DNA of 64,000 nt from Gordonia sp. PP30 (lineage in GTDB: Bacteria > Actinomycetota > Actinomycetes > Mycobacteriales > Mycobacteriaceae): positions 3,720,001-3,784,000 of the forward strand of contig NZ_CP095864.1 in assembly GCF_023100845.1 (NCBI RefSeq), read 5' to 3'. Shown piece after piece: positions 28,040-36,336 of the stretch (the first letter of the stretch is position 1; every line of letters starts with the position of its first letter). Below the pieces are notes generated by a model, which worked only from the letters and a program-made list of their open reading frames with translations, did no database searches and had not been told where the DNA came from. The position numbers and the translations under genes were made by a program.

Positions 28040-28792
28040 ATGGGATCGTCCAGCACCCCGATCGCGGTACCGGCACCGCGGCCGGTGGCCCGGCGCCCGG
28101 AAGCGCGCCCACCGCGGCCGTCGAACGTCACGCTGAAGGTGACCATGGCCGTCACCGGCACGGTGTTCGCGCTGTTCGTCCTGGTCCACATGGTCGGAAA
28201 CCTGAAGGTCTACACCGGCGCCGCGCATTTCGACGCGTACGCGCACTGGCTGCGCACCCTCGCCGAACCGCTGCTGCCCTACGGAGGAGCGCTCTGGATC
28301 TTCCGCGTGGTCCTGATTCTCTGTCTGGCGGCGCACATCGGGGCGTCTCTGGCGCTGATCGGCCGCGCTCATCGCGCGAAGGGCCGGTTCCGCCGCCGAG
28401 GCATGGGCTGGCGCAGACTGCCCGCCACTGGAATGCCGGTCACCGGGCTGGTGCTGCTGATCTTCGTGGTCGTGCACATTCTCGACCTCACGACCGGGAC
28501 GAAACCCGTTGCGGCGCAAGGCTTCGAGTCGGCCACCGAGCAGACCTCACCCGCCTATCACAACCTGGTGGAGAGCCTTCAGCGCTGGCCGATGGCACTC
28601 TTCTACCTGGCCGTCATGCTGCTGCTCGGGCTGCATCTGGTGCACGGGCTGTGGACGCTGGCCACCGATTTCGGCGTCACCGGGCGGCGCACCCGCCGGG
28701 TCTGGGCGCTGGCCGGGATGGTCTTCGCCGCGGCGGTGATGCTGGGCAACGCCAGTATCCCGATCGCCGTGCTGGCCGGCGGGGTGGGCTGA
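28040..28792 (+). CDS. sdhC: Succinate dehydrogenase membrane anchor, cytochrome b subunit
   Basis: A 250-residue membrane protein with five hydrophobic segments, the one-protein anchor that binds heme b and menaquinone in the Sdh1-type complex (compare M. tuberculosis Rv0249c). Histidines suited to heme binding sit inside or at the ends of the membrane segments (LFVLVHMVGNLKVY, LCLAAHIGASLAL, FVVVHILDLTTG, LGLHLVHGLW). I place the start at ATG 28040 (MGSSSTPIA); a GTG 20 codons upstream is in frame but falls in repeat-like DNA. The flavoprotein gene starts one base after its stop. Confidence 0.92.
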   Translation: MGSSSTPIAVPAPRPVARRPEARPPRPSNVTLKVTMAVTGTVFALFVLVHMVGNLKVYTGAAHFDAYAHWLRTLAEPLLPYGGALWIFRVVLILCLAAHIGASLALIGRAHRAKGRFRRRGMGWRRLPATGMPVTGLVLLIFVVVHILDLTTGTKPVAAQGFESATEQTSPAYHNLVESLQRWPMALFYLAVMLLLGLHLVHGLWTLATDFGVTGRRTRRVWALAGMVFAAAVMLGNASIPIAVLAGGVG

Positions 28793-28793
28793 C

Positions 28794-30707
28794 ATGGACC
28801 TGTCCGGCAACGTGCCCGCCGGCGACCCGGCCACCGCGTGGCGCCGGCGCTGCGACGACTACCGACTGGTGGGCCCGGGCAATCGCCGTCGGCTCGAGGT
28901 GATCGTCGTCGGCACCGGGCTGGCCGGTGCCGGGTGCGCGGCCGCCCTGGGCGAACTCGGTTTTCGGGTGCACGCCTTCACCTTTCACGACGCGCCACGT
29001 CGCGCTCACAGCGTCGCGGCGCAGGGCGGGATCAACGCCGCCCGCGCCCGCACGGTCGACGGTGACTCGATCCGGCGGTTCGTCACCGACACCGTGAAGG
29101 GCGGCGACTTCCGCGGCCGCGAGGCCGACGCCTTCCGGCTCGCCGAGGAGTCGGCCCGGGTGATCGACCATCTCAACGCTCTCGGCGCGCCCTTCGCCCG
29201 CGAATACGGCGGCCCGCTGTCCACCCGCAGTTTCGGCGGCGTGCAGGTCTCGCGGACCTACTACACGCGCGGCCAGACCGGGCAGCAGTTGCAGATCGCC
29301 GCCTCGCAGGCGCTGCTGCGGCAGGTCGCCGCGGGCACCGTCACGCTGCACACCCGTCAGGAGATGCTCGACCTGATCGTCGCCGACGGCCGGGCGCAGG
29401 GCATCGTCGTGCGCGATCTGGTGACAGGCGAGATCGGCGCGCGGACCGCGCACGCCGTGGTGCTCGCCACCGGCGGCTACGGCACGGTGTTTTACCAGTC
29501 GACGCTCGCCCGCAACTCGAACGCGACCGCCGCCTGGCGGGCTCATCGGCGCGGGGCGTACCTGGCGTCGCCGTCGTTCGTGCAGTTCCACCCGACCGCC
29601 CTGCCGGTCAGCGCGCCGTGGCAGTCCAAGACCACGCTGATGAGCGAGTCGCTGCGCAACGACGGCCGGATCTGGGTGCCGGCCGCCGCGGGCGACACCC
29701 GACCGCCCGGCCAGATCCCCGAAGCCGAGCGCGACTACTACCTGGAGCGCAAGTATCCGGCCTTCGGCAACCTCACCCCGCGCGACGTCGCCTCGCGGGC
29801 GGCCCGCGAGCAGATCGACGGCGGGCAGGGCGTCGGCCCGCTCCGCAACAGCGTCTACCTCGACTTCGCCGACGCGCTGAGCCGCCTCGGCCGGCCGGTG
29901 ATCGCCGAGCGCTACGGCAACCTCTTCGACATGTACCGGTCGGCCACCGGCGAGGACCCGTACTCCACGCCCATGCGGATCGCGCCCGCCGCGCACTTCA
30001 CGATGGGCGGCCTCTGGTCGGACTTCAATCAGATGACTTCTGTCCCAGGGCTTTTCGTCGGGGGCGAGGCCGGCTGGGGCTACCACGGGGCCAACCGGCT
30101 GGGCGCCAACTCGCTGTTGTCGGCATGCGTCGACGGCTGGTTCACGTTGCCGCGATCGGTGCCGGACTTCCTCGCCGGCCTGCTCGGCACGCCGGTGCTG
30201 AGCCAGGACGACGACGCCGTGCGCGCCACCGCGGCCGACGTCCGCGCGCGCATCGACCGTCTCACCTCGATCGGCGGCACTACCGGACCGATCGCCTTCC
30301 ATCGCGAACTGGGCGCGATCCTCTACGCGGGGTGCGGCGTCACTCGCACCGCGGCCTCGCTGACCACCGCGATCGAGGCGATCGACGAGCTGTCCGCGCG
30401 CTTCTGGTCTAATCTGCGCGTGACCGGCGGAACGGCCGAGTTCAACCAGGAACTCGAGCGGGCCGGACGGGTCGCGGACTTCCTCGAACTCGCGCGTCTG
30501 ATGTGTGTCGACGCACTCGACCGCGACGAGTCGTGCGGAGCACATTTCCGTGCCGAGCACCAGACCCCGGACGGCGAGGCGCTGCGCGACGACGACGAGT
30601 GGGCCTTCGTCTCGGCCTGGGAGTCCACCGCCGCCGGTGGCCTCGTCCGGCATCGCGAACCGCTCGAATTCCGCTGTGTACCACTGCAAACGCGGAACTA
30701 CCGATAG
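28794..30707 (+). CDS. sdhA: Succinate dehydrogenase flavoprotein subunit
   Basis: A 637-residue flavoprotein that oxidises succinate to fumarate. FAD-binding VIVVGTGLAGAGCAAALGEL, the His for covalent FAD in AHSVAAQGGINAA, catalytic-site segments FVQFHPTALP and PAAHFTMGGLW, and the C-terminal FAD region GYHGANRLGANSLLSACVDG are present. The length and the KYPAFGNLTPRDVASRA segment match the Sdh1/Bacteroides-type SdhA rather than the shorter four-subunit type. Middle gene of sdhC-sdhA-sdhB. Confidence 0.97.
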   Translation: MDLSGNVPAGDPATAWRRRCDDYRLVGPGNRRRLEVIVVGTGLAGAGCAAALGELGFRVHAFTFHDAPRRAHSVAAQGGINAARARTVDGDSIRRFVTDTVKGGDFRGREADAFRLAEESARVIDHLNALGAPFAREYGGPLSTRSFGGVQVSRTYYTRGQTGQQLQIAASQALLRQVAAGTVTLHTRQEMLDLIVADGRAQGIVVRDLVTGEIGARTAHAVVLATGGYGTVFYQSTLARNSNATAAWRAHRRGAYLASPSFVQFHPTALPVSAPWQSKTTLMSESLRNDGRIWVPAAAGDTRPPGQIPEAERDYYLERKYPAFGNLTPRDVASRAAREQIDGGQGVGPLRNSVYLDFADALSRLGRPVIAERYGNLFDMYRSATGEDPYSTPMRIAPAAHFTMGGLWSDFNQMTSVPGLFVGGEAGWGYHGANRLGANSLLSACVDGWFTLPRSVPDFLAGLLGTPVLSQDDDAVRATAADVRARIDRLTSIGGTTGPIAFHRELGAILYAGCGVTRTAASLTTAIEAIDELSARFWSNLRVTGGTAEFNQELERAGRVADFLELARLMCVDALDRDESCGAHFRAEHQTPDGEALRDDDEWAFVSAWESTAAGGLVRHREPLEFRCVPLQTRNYR

Positions 30708-30713
30708 GCCCCC

Positions 30714-31460
30714 ATGGACGAGCAACTCACCCTCGAAGTCTGGCGCCAGCCCGGCGGCGACGCGCCGGGCGCCTTCGTGACCTACCTGGTCGACGGGGTG
30801 CGTCCGGAGATGTCCCTGCTGGAGGTGCTCGATCTGCTCAATGAGCAGTTGGTCGACTCGGGCACCGAGCCGATCGTCTTCGACTCCGACTGCCGCGAGG
30901 GCATCTGCGGCGCCTGCGGGATCACGGTGAACGGCCGCCCGCACGGCCCGGTGCCCAACACGCCGTCGTGCATGCAGCACCTGTGGCAGTTCCCCGAAGA
31001 CTCTCACCTGCGGCTGGAACCCCTGCGCGCCAACGCCTTTCCCGTGGTGCACGACCTCGCCGTCGATCGTTCCGCCCTGGATCGGGTGATCGAGGCGGGC
31101 GGCCACGTCGATGTGCGCACCGGCCAGGCCGCCGATGCCGACACCGGCCTCATTCCGCACGACGTGGCCGAGGAGGCGCTCGACTTCGCCGCCTGTATCG
31201 GCTGCGGGGCATGCGTCGCCGCGTGCCCGAACGGTGCCGCGCATCTGTTCGCGGGCGCCAAGCTGCTGCACTTGTCGATGCTGACCTACGGGAAGCAGGA
31301 GCGCTCCCGGCGAGCCCGCGCGATCACCGGACAGCTCGACGACGACTTCGGCCCCTGCTCCACTTTCGGCGAATGCGCCCAGGTCTGCCCCGCGGACATC
31401 GATCTGGCCGCCGTCGCCGCGGTGAACCGCGAGGCGATGCGCGCGGCCTTCCGTCGCTGA
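30714..31460 (+). CDS. sdhB: Succinate dehydrogenase iron-sulfur subunit
   Basis: A 248-residue protein carrying three iron-sulfur clusters that pass electrons from FAD to the membrane anchor. The [2Fe-2S] ligands are in DCREGICGACGITVNG with a later Cys at SCMQHLW, the [4Fe-4S] in CIGCGACVAACPNGA, and the [3Fe-4S] in CSTFGECAQVCP. It starts seven bases after sdhA and completes the operon. Confidence 0.97.
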   Translation: MDEQLTLEVWRQPGGDAPGAFVTYLVDGVRPEMSLLEVLDLLNEQLVDSGTEPIVFDSDCREGICGACGITVNGRPHGPVPNTPSCMQHLWQFPEDSHLRLEPLRANAFPVVHDLAVDRSALDRVIEAGGHVDVRTGQAADADTGLIPHDVAEEALDFAACIGCGACVAACPNGAAHLFAGAKLLHLSMLTYGKQERSRRARAITGQLDDDFGPCSTFGECAQVCPADIDLAAVAAVNREAMRAAFRR

Positions 31461-31493
31461 CGCGGCGACCTGACCGGCGAGTAAGATCGCCTC

Positions 31494-31976
31494 ATGTCTG
31501 CTGACTCGCCCACCTACGCGCTGCGCAAGCGCCTCCCGTCGAACCTGCTGGGAAACACCCTGTTCTCCCTCGGGATGGTCGCCAAGGTGCCGTATTTCGG
31601 CACGGTGCTGCCGCTGGTCCAGGAGATGCGGCCCGGCTACTGCCGGGTGACCAGCCCCAACTGGTTCGGTGTCCACAACCACATCGGCACCTTCCATGCG
31701 ATCGCCGCCTGCAATCTCGCCGAGGCGGCCATGGGCATGCTGATGGAGGCCACCACTCCGACGTCGCACCGCTGGATCCCCAAGGCGATGCAGGTGCAGT
31801 ACCTGGCGAAGGCGAAGACCCGGCTGACCGCGCATGCCGAACTCGCCGAGCCGATCGACTTCGCCACCATCACCGACGGCACGGACGTGACGGTGTCGGT
31901 TCGCGTCTGCGACACCGCCGGCACCGAGGTGGTCCACGCCGAGATCACCACGTGGGTCACCGCGGCGGAGTCGTGA
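31494..31976 (+). CDS. DUF4442 hotdog-fold protein, possible thioesterase
   Basis: A 160-residue protein of the DUF4442 / hotdog superfamily. The central helix VHNHIGTFHAIAACNLAEAAMGMLM has the hotdog His and Asn environment typical of acyl-CoA thioesterases. The beta-strand region AMQVQYLAKAKTRLTAHAEL fits the fold. No partner is obvious; it is followed by the Dsb operon, whose first gene overlaps its stop by GTGA, so it is probably co-transcribed with it. Substrate unknown. Confidence 0.85.
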   Translation: MSADSPTYALRKRLPSNLLGNTLFSLGMVAKVPYFGTVLPLVQEMRPGYCRVTSPNWFGVHNHIGTFHAIAACNLAEAAMGMLMEATTPTSHRWIPKAMQVQYLAKAKTRLTAHAELAEPIDFATITDGTDVTVSVRVCDTAGTEVVHAEITTWVTAAES

Positions 31977-32734
31977 ATCCCATCCGCACCGCTCTGGCCG
32001 CGGCCCTGCTCGCCACGGCGCTCTTGGCCTCGGGGTGCGGCGACAACGCTCGCCAGCGGGCGAAAGACCTCCCCGCACCGGCCGCCTCGGGCACGACGAC
32101 CTCTGCTGCGGCGGGGCCGTGGCAATCCGCCATCGACTCCACGCCGGCGCCCGCGCCGGGAACCGCACCGCAGGCGAACCTGTCGGAGCCGTTCCGCATC
32201 AGTGCGGCACCCGCCGGCGCCACTCCGCGTGCCGTCGTCACGCTGATCCTCGATCCGGCCTGCCCCGCCTGCCGCGCGTTCGATCGGATCGCCGGACCGG
32301 TACTGGCGAGCTATACCTCCGATCCGCAGGTCGCCGTCGACTATCGGGTGATCTCCTTCCTCGACCGTGCCGGCCCGGACCGGTACTCGTCGCGCGCCGC
32401 GAACGCCCTCTACTGCGCGTGGGCCGATGCCGCGCTGGCGGGCAAGACCGGGGCGTGGCGCGCCTATCTGGAGCGGCTGTTCGAAGCGCAGCCCGCCGAG
32501 GGCGGCGCCGGGCTGCCGGACTCCCGCCTGGCCGCGCTCGGCGACGGCCAGTTCCCGGGCCTGTCCGAGTGCGTCGCCGGAGAAGCCCACGGTGCGCAGG
32601 TGACCGCGAACACTCGCGCGGTACTGGCGGACAAGTCGTTCAAGGGCACCCCGACCGTGCTGATCAACGGCACCGAGTTCTCCGTCAGCGGTGCCGAGGA
32701 CCTGCGGGGTGCCATAGACGCCGCCAAGGGCTGA
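31973..32734 (+). CDS. DsbA-like thiol oxidoreductase, lipoprotein
   Basis: A 253-residue secreted lipoprotein: signal peptide with the lipid-attachment region LLASGC (Cys22), a Pro/Ala/Thr-rich linker to about residue 70, then a thioredoxin-fold DsbA domain with the active site CPAC (Cys97, Cys100) and a cis-Pro loop at GTPTVLINGTEF. It should oxidise or isomerise disulfides in exported proteins. GTG at 31973 overlaps the previous stop (GTGA). Its domain is closely paralogous to the next gene (both contain PAEGGxGLP and TNMLDR/SFLDR-type segments), so the pair likely arose by duplication. VKOR follows in the same operon. Confidence 0.92.
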   Translation: MNPIRTALAAALLATALLASGCGDNARQRAKDLPAPAASGTTTSAAAGPWQSAIDSTPAPAPGTAPQANLSEPFRISAAPAGATPRAVVTLILDPACPACRAFDRIAGPVLASYTSDPQVAVDYRVISFLDRAGPDRYSSRAANALYCAWADAALAGKTGAWRAYLERLFEAQPAEGGAGLPDSRLAALGDGQFPGLSECVAGEAHGAQVTANTRAVLADKSFKGTPTVLINGTEFSVSGAEDLRGAIDAAKG

Positions 32735-32824
32735 GGACCCTATCGTCGTCTCAGGAACGCCCAGTAGGGTTGTCCCCGACCTGCCCCGATTCGTCGGGGC
32801 GTATCCGCGCTGAAGGACATTGAC
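32735..32824 (+). promoter_or_regulatory. Short gap with TTCG-tetraloop hairpin
   Basis: The 90-base gap between the two DsbA-like genes contains a perfect 7-bp stem with a TTCG tetraloop (32783-32800, GCCCCGA-TTCG-TCGGGGC), about 25 bases before the next start. It may attenuate or terminate part of the transcript; a TAGGGT box at about 32765 could be a -10 element for the second gene. Both roles are guesses. Confidence 0.35.
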
Positions 32825-33583
32825 GTGAGTTCCAACCGGGTTATCGACCCTCGGGCCGCCGAGCGGCGCCGCTCCATCCTGATCATGATCGTCGCGACCA
32901 TCGTGCTCATCGCCGTCGCCGTGGGCGTCATCTTCTGGGCCACCAGCGGCCACAAGAAGCAGGGAGACGGCGCCGATCCGCTGAACCTCGGCAACGCGAC
33001 GCCGACCGTCCTGACCGACGGTGCGATCCGGTTCACCGGTGCCCCGGCGGGCACCACACCGAAGGTCGTGGTCTCGATCACCGAGGACTTCCAGTGCCCG
33101 GCGTGTAAGGCCTTCGAGACCGCTTTCGGCCCGACACTGGCCACGTATCACGACAACCCGCAGGTCGCGCTCGACTACACCACCATCAACATGCTCGACC
33201 GTTCGTCGAGCGGAACCCGCTACTCGACTCGCGCCGCGAACGCCGCTCTCTGCGTCGCCGAGACCACCGGCAAGGATCACGACTTCAGCAAATGGCTGGA
33301 GTTCCACAACCTGATGTTCGCCGATCAGCCCGCCGAGGGCGGCACGGGTCTGCCCAACAAGCAGATCCTCGCGATCGCCAAGCAGGCCGGTGTCGAGGGC
33401 ATCGACAAGTGCGTGCGGGACATCGACTACGGCAACTGGATCGTCAAGAACTCCGAAAAGGTGATGAGCGAGCCCGGCTTCAGCGGCACTCCGAACGTGC
33501 GGATCAACGGCAAGGTCGTTGAGCTGAGCAGCCCCGAAGACCTGCAGAAGCAGATCGACGACGCCGTCAAGGCCGGATCGTGA
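32825..33583 (+). CDS. DsbA-like thiol oxidoreductase, membrane-anchored
   Basis: A 252-residue protein with an N-terminal membrane anchor (about residues 17-40, ILIMIVATIVLIAVAVGVIFW) and an extracytoplasmic DsbA domain with the active site CPAC (Cys91, Cys94) and cis-Pro loop at GTPNVRINGKVV. This is the layout of the mycobacterial DsbA that is re-oxidised by VKOR. The start is GTG at 32825. It overlaps the VKOR gene by GTGA, so the two products are made together. Confidence 0.93.
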   Translation: MSSNRVIDPRAAERRRSILIMIVATIVLIAVAVGVIFWATSGHKKQGDGADPLNLGNATPTVLTDGAIRFTGAPAGTTPKVVVSITEDFQCPACKAFETAFGPTLATYHDNPQVALDYTTINMLDRSSSGTRYSTRAANAALCVAETTGKDHDFSKWLEFHNLMFADQPAEGGTGLPNKQILAIAKQAGVEGIDKCVRDIDYGNWIVKNSEKVMSEPGFSGTPNVRINGKVVELSSPEDLQKQIDDAVKAGS

Positions 33584-34290
33584 CCGCCGAATCCGGCACC
33601 TCCACACCGGATTCGGCGGTCGACGGTGTCCCCGACCTCGCGGACACCGTCGCCTCGGAGATCTCCGACGCATCGGCCGACGTGACCGACGATGCCGTCG
33701 GTCCGGCGGTGCACCCGCTGCTGGCGCGGCGGCCGATCGGCGTCGTCACGTCGTGGGTGATGCTGGTCTGCGGTGTCCTCGGCATGGCAGCGTCGGCGAC
33801 GCTCACCATCGAGCGCATCGATCTGCTGATCAACCCGGCGAATACGCCGTCGTGCAACTTCAGCCCGATCCTGTCGTGCGGTTCGGTGATGGTGACCGAG
33901 CAGGCGCGGTTCTTCGGTTTCCCCAACCCGCTGCTCGGCATGCCGGCGTTCGCGGTCATCCTGACCACCGCGGTGCTCTCGGTCGGCCGCGTCCAGCTGC
34001 CGCGCTGGTACTGGATCGGCCAGACCCTCGGCCTGTCCATCGGGTTCGTCTTCGTCAACTACCTGGCGTTCCAGAGCATCTACCGCATCAACGCGCTCTG
34101 CCCGTACTGCATGGTGGTGTGGACCATCACCCCGATCCTGCTGAACCTCAGCCTTTCCCGCGCCCTCGGCGACGGCCCGCGCAGCCGCCTGGCCCGCGAC
34201 CTGAGCTGGATGCTGCTGATCGTCTGGTACGCGATCGTGATCGTCTGTGGGGGACAACGCTTCTGGGACTACTGGGTCACGCTGTTCTGA
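33580..34290 (+). CDS. Vitamin K epoxide reductase family protein (DsbB functional analogue)
   Basis: A 236-residue membrane protein with four to five transmembrane segments after a 50-residue acidic N-terminal tail. It has the four VKOR cysteines: the loop pair Cys92 and Cys100 (SCNFSPILSC) and the CPYC active site (Cys174, Cys177), plus the conserved Ser/Gly around GSVMVTEQARFFGFPN. VKOR passes electrons from reduced DsbA to menaquinone, replacing DsbB in actinobacteria. It is last in the Dsb operon and followed by a strong hairpin. Confidence 0.95.
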   Translation: MTAESGTSTPDSAVDGVPDLADTVASEISDASADVTDDAVGPAVHPLLARRPIGVVTSWVMLVCGVLGMAASATLTIERIDLLINPANTPSCNFSPILSCGSVMVTEQARFFGFPNPLLGMPAFAVILTTAVLSVGRVQLPRWYWIGQTLGLSIGFVFVNYLAFQSIYRINALCPYCMVVWTITPILLNLSLSRALGDGPRSRLARDLSWMLLIVWYAIVIVCGGQRFWDYWVTLF

Positions 34291-34309
34291 TCCCTCTTGC
34301 TTTTCGGAC

Positions 34310-34343
34310 GCGGCCGCGGAGGATGTCCTTCCTCCGCGGCCGC
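34310..34343 (+). terminator. Terminator of the Dsb/VKOR operon
   Basis: A perfect 14-bp stem (GCGGCCGCGGAGGA / TCCTCCGCGGCCGC) with a six-base loop lies 20 bases after the VKOR stop. Imperfect echoes of the same arms (CATCCTCTGCGGCCGCT) recur about 60-90 bases further on. Confidence 0.75.
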
Positions 34344-34344
34344 T

Positions 34345-34806
34345 CGGCACTAGCGATCGCACCGATCACGAGAGCGGGCTGCGGAGGGCTCGAAAGAACA
34401 TCCTCTGCGGCCGCTCCCAGCGGAGAGTTCCGCGATCCGGCAGGCGATTGTCGTCGACGTTCGAGGCGGCCCGGACGACTGCATCGTTCCGAGGGTTCTG
34501 CACGCTCCGCTGACCAAGGCCGCCGATGCCGGTCGCGGTCTCCTCGGCGGAGTTTGGTGGTCGAGCGGAGCCGAGACCTCGATCCACATCTCCACTGAGG
34601 CCACACATCCACCGTCAAACCGAGACTCCCCCATGACGGTCGAGCGGAGTGGAACCACAACCCACCGACCCGGCCGTCGCCCCAGCAGGGACCAGCCGGG
34701 ACTCAAACCGGGCCACCGCACGGACGGTCTTCGACACCGGTTCTCTCGTCGCCGGGCTCAGCCTGCTGCCGGAGCACTCCTCGAGACGACCGGCCGGCGT
34801 CGCGGG
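34345..34806. repeat. Gap with dispersed GGTCGAGCGGAG-type repeats
   Basis: About 460 bases between the convergent VKOR and mftG genes without a supportable gene. Two copies of a short motif, GGTCGAGCGGAGCCGAGACC at about 34559 and GGTCGAGCGGAGTGGAACC at about 34638, belong to a family also found at 39.9-40.2 and 51.6 kb. Short open frames here have no plausible coding character. Confidence 0.55.
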
Positions 34807-36156
34807 CTATTCGATGGCGCCGCCGATGACCCAGCCCAGCATCGCGATCGTCGCGTGCGGGCCGCTGGCCAGGCCCGGCGGGAGAACCGAACCGTCGACG
34901 ACCCGCAGGCCGGCGACACCGGGCACACCACCCAGGGGATCGACCAGCACACCCAGCGGGAGGGTGCCCGAGGCGTGCTGGGACATCCCCACCACCGGGT
35001 CCACCTCTACCGAACCGGGAACCACCAACTCGCCGAACTCCGGCGACGACAGCATCTCGGACACGACCGACACCCAGCGCTCCATCCGGGCCAGCGATGC
35101 CGCGTCCGGCGCGCCCAGATCGAGACGGCCGTCCCGCCACGATCCGGCCGCCGCGTGCGCCAGATCGGTCACCCCTACGGGAATCCCCCGCGAGGGCACT
35201 CCGTCGATGAAGCTCGCGAAATCGTCACCGTAGCAACGAATCTCGATTCCATCGTCGGCGTGAACCACCGACTGCAGCAGCGCGGGCGCCGATACCGGGT
35301 GCCGCGGCGCGAAGCGCACGATCCGCTCGGCATGTTCTTGCGGCACCAGCGAATCCAGCCCCAGCCCGGCGAGCACACCGCTGCGTGCCAGCAGCGCCGC
35401 CGTCCCGAGCGTCCCCGCGGACAGGATCACCGCCCCCGCGGTGACCACGTCCGCGCCGATCCGGACTCCGGTGACCCGGCCCCCGCGCACCAGTACCTCA
35501 TCAACCGGCGCCTCCCCGGCAAGACTCAGCGTGGCCGGCGCCCTCCCCTCCGCGGATGCCAGCGCCTCGGCGGTCGTGACCCGCCGGCCGTCACGCCGGT
35601 TAGTCCGCACCCGAAGCAGTCCCGGCCGCGCCCACTCGGCCGCCGTCCCCGATTCCCCCGTGGCGTGCTGTTCCGTGGTCGCCGGACGACCATCGGGCAG
35701 CAGGCGAGCGCCCGCGTCCGCCGACCAGTACTCCTCGAAGGTTCGCGGTACGTCGCCGAGCTCGTCATCGGCGAACTCCGACACCCCCAGCAGTTCCTCG
35801 ACCGCGCGATAGCCCGCACCGAGACGCTCCGGCGTCCACCACTGCGGCCAGTCGGCGAAGTCCGCGAGGTGCGGACGCAGGAAGTATCCGCCGTTGATCG
35901 CCGATGACCCGCCCAGTCCGCGACCGCGGACCACCGGCCGCCCACCGGCCTCCGGGATCGCCGCGGCCCGCACCGGATCACCGAGCGGCAGACGGCGCAG
36001 CATCGTGGTCTCGGGACCGGGTGGTTCCACGGGGCCCCGCTCCACCAACAGCACCGAGCGGTCACCGCGCTCGGCCAGGCGGGCCGCCACCAGGGCGCCC
36101 GCCGTCCCAGCGCCCACGACCACGACGTCCGCGGACCGCGGCAACTCCGGACTCAT
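34807..36156 (-). CDS. mftG: Mycofactocin-associated GMC oxidoreductase MftG
   Basis: FAD-dependent GMC-family enzyme of 449 residues. N-terminal FAD motif VVVVGAGTAGALVAARLAE, the GMC signature GRGLGGSSAINGGYFLRP, and the C-terminal SQHASGTLPLG and LRVVDGSVLPPGLASGPHATIAMLG with the catalytic His. In mycobacteria MftG re-oxidises mycofactocinol and feeds electrons to the respiratory chain. I chose ATG 36156 because the longer frame upstream runs into the MITE-like repeat. It follows mftF on the same strand, but the repeat element fills the 176 bases between them. Confidence 0.92.
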   Translation of the reverse strand: MSPELPRSADVVVVGAGTAGALVAARLAERGDRSVLLVERGPVEPPGPETTMLRRLPLGDPVRAAAIPEAGGRPVVRGRGLGGSSAINGGYFLRPHLADFADWPQWWTPERLGAGYRAVEELLGVSEFADDELGDVPRTFEEYWSADAGARLLPDGRPATTEQHATGESGTAAEWARPGLLRVRTNRRDGRRVTTAEALASAEGRAPATLSLAGEAPVDEVLVRGGRVTGVRIGADVVTAGAVILSAGTLGTAALLARSGVLAGLGLDSLVPQEHAERIVRFAPRHPVSAPALLQSVVHADDGIEIRCYGDDFASFIDGVPSRGIPVGVTDLAHAAAGSWRDGRLDLGAPDAASLARMERWVSVVSEMLSSPEFGELVVPGSVEVDPVVGMSQHASGTLPLGVLVDPLGGVPGVAGLRVVDGSVLPPGLASGPHATIAMLGWVIGGAIE

Positions 36157-36170
36157 CGCCGGTGACGGCC

Positions 36171-36336
36171 CTGGGCCGTGTGTCCGGAGTCTTCTCCGTA
36201 GGCATCGGCGGATCCGCTGGGCGGCCGGCAAGGCAGAGGAAGGAGGCATAGCGGCGCCATGCCGGCCGACGACGACGCCGCCAGGCGCTGCGCGGACCGC
36301 CGAGGACCGGAAAGAGACTCAGGAGACATGGCCTAG
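36171..36336. repeat. MITE-like inverted-repeat element, copy 1
   Basis: A 166-bp element bounded by imperfect terminal inverted repeats (left CTGGGCCGTGTGTCC, right GGAGACATGGCCTAG; consensus CTAGGCCGTGTCTCC followed by an AGTCTTCTCCG arm). Over its full length it is about 85-90 percent identical by eye to the copy at 51364-51528. The terminal CTAG supplies the TAG stop codon of mftF (36335-36333). No transposase gene is present. The interior reads open on the plus strand (RHRRIRWAAGKAEEGGIA...) but this is not a convincing protein. Confidence 0.85.

Noticed and set aside
28677-32168. A minus-strand open frame of 1,163 codons across the sdh operon
   Set aside because: It is antisense to sdhA, sdhB and the DUF4442 gene, with no domain similarity; the plus-strand genes are unmistakable.
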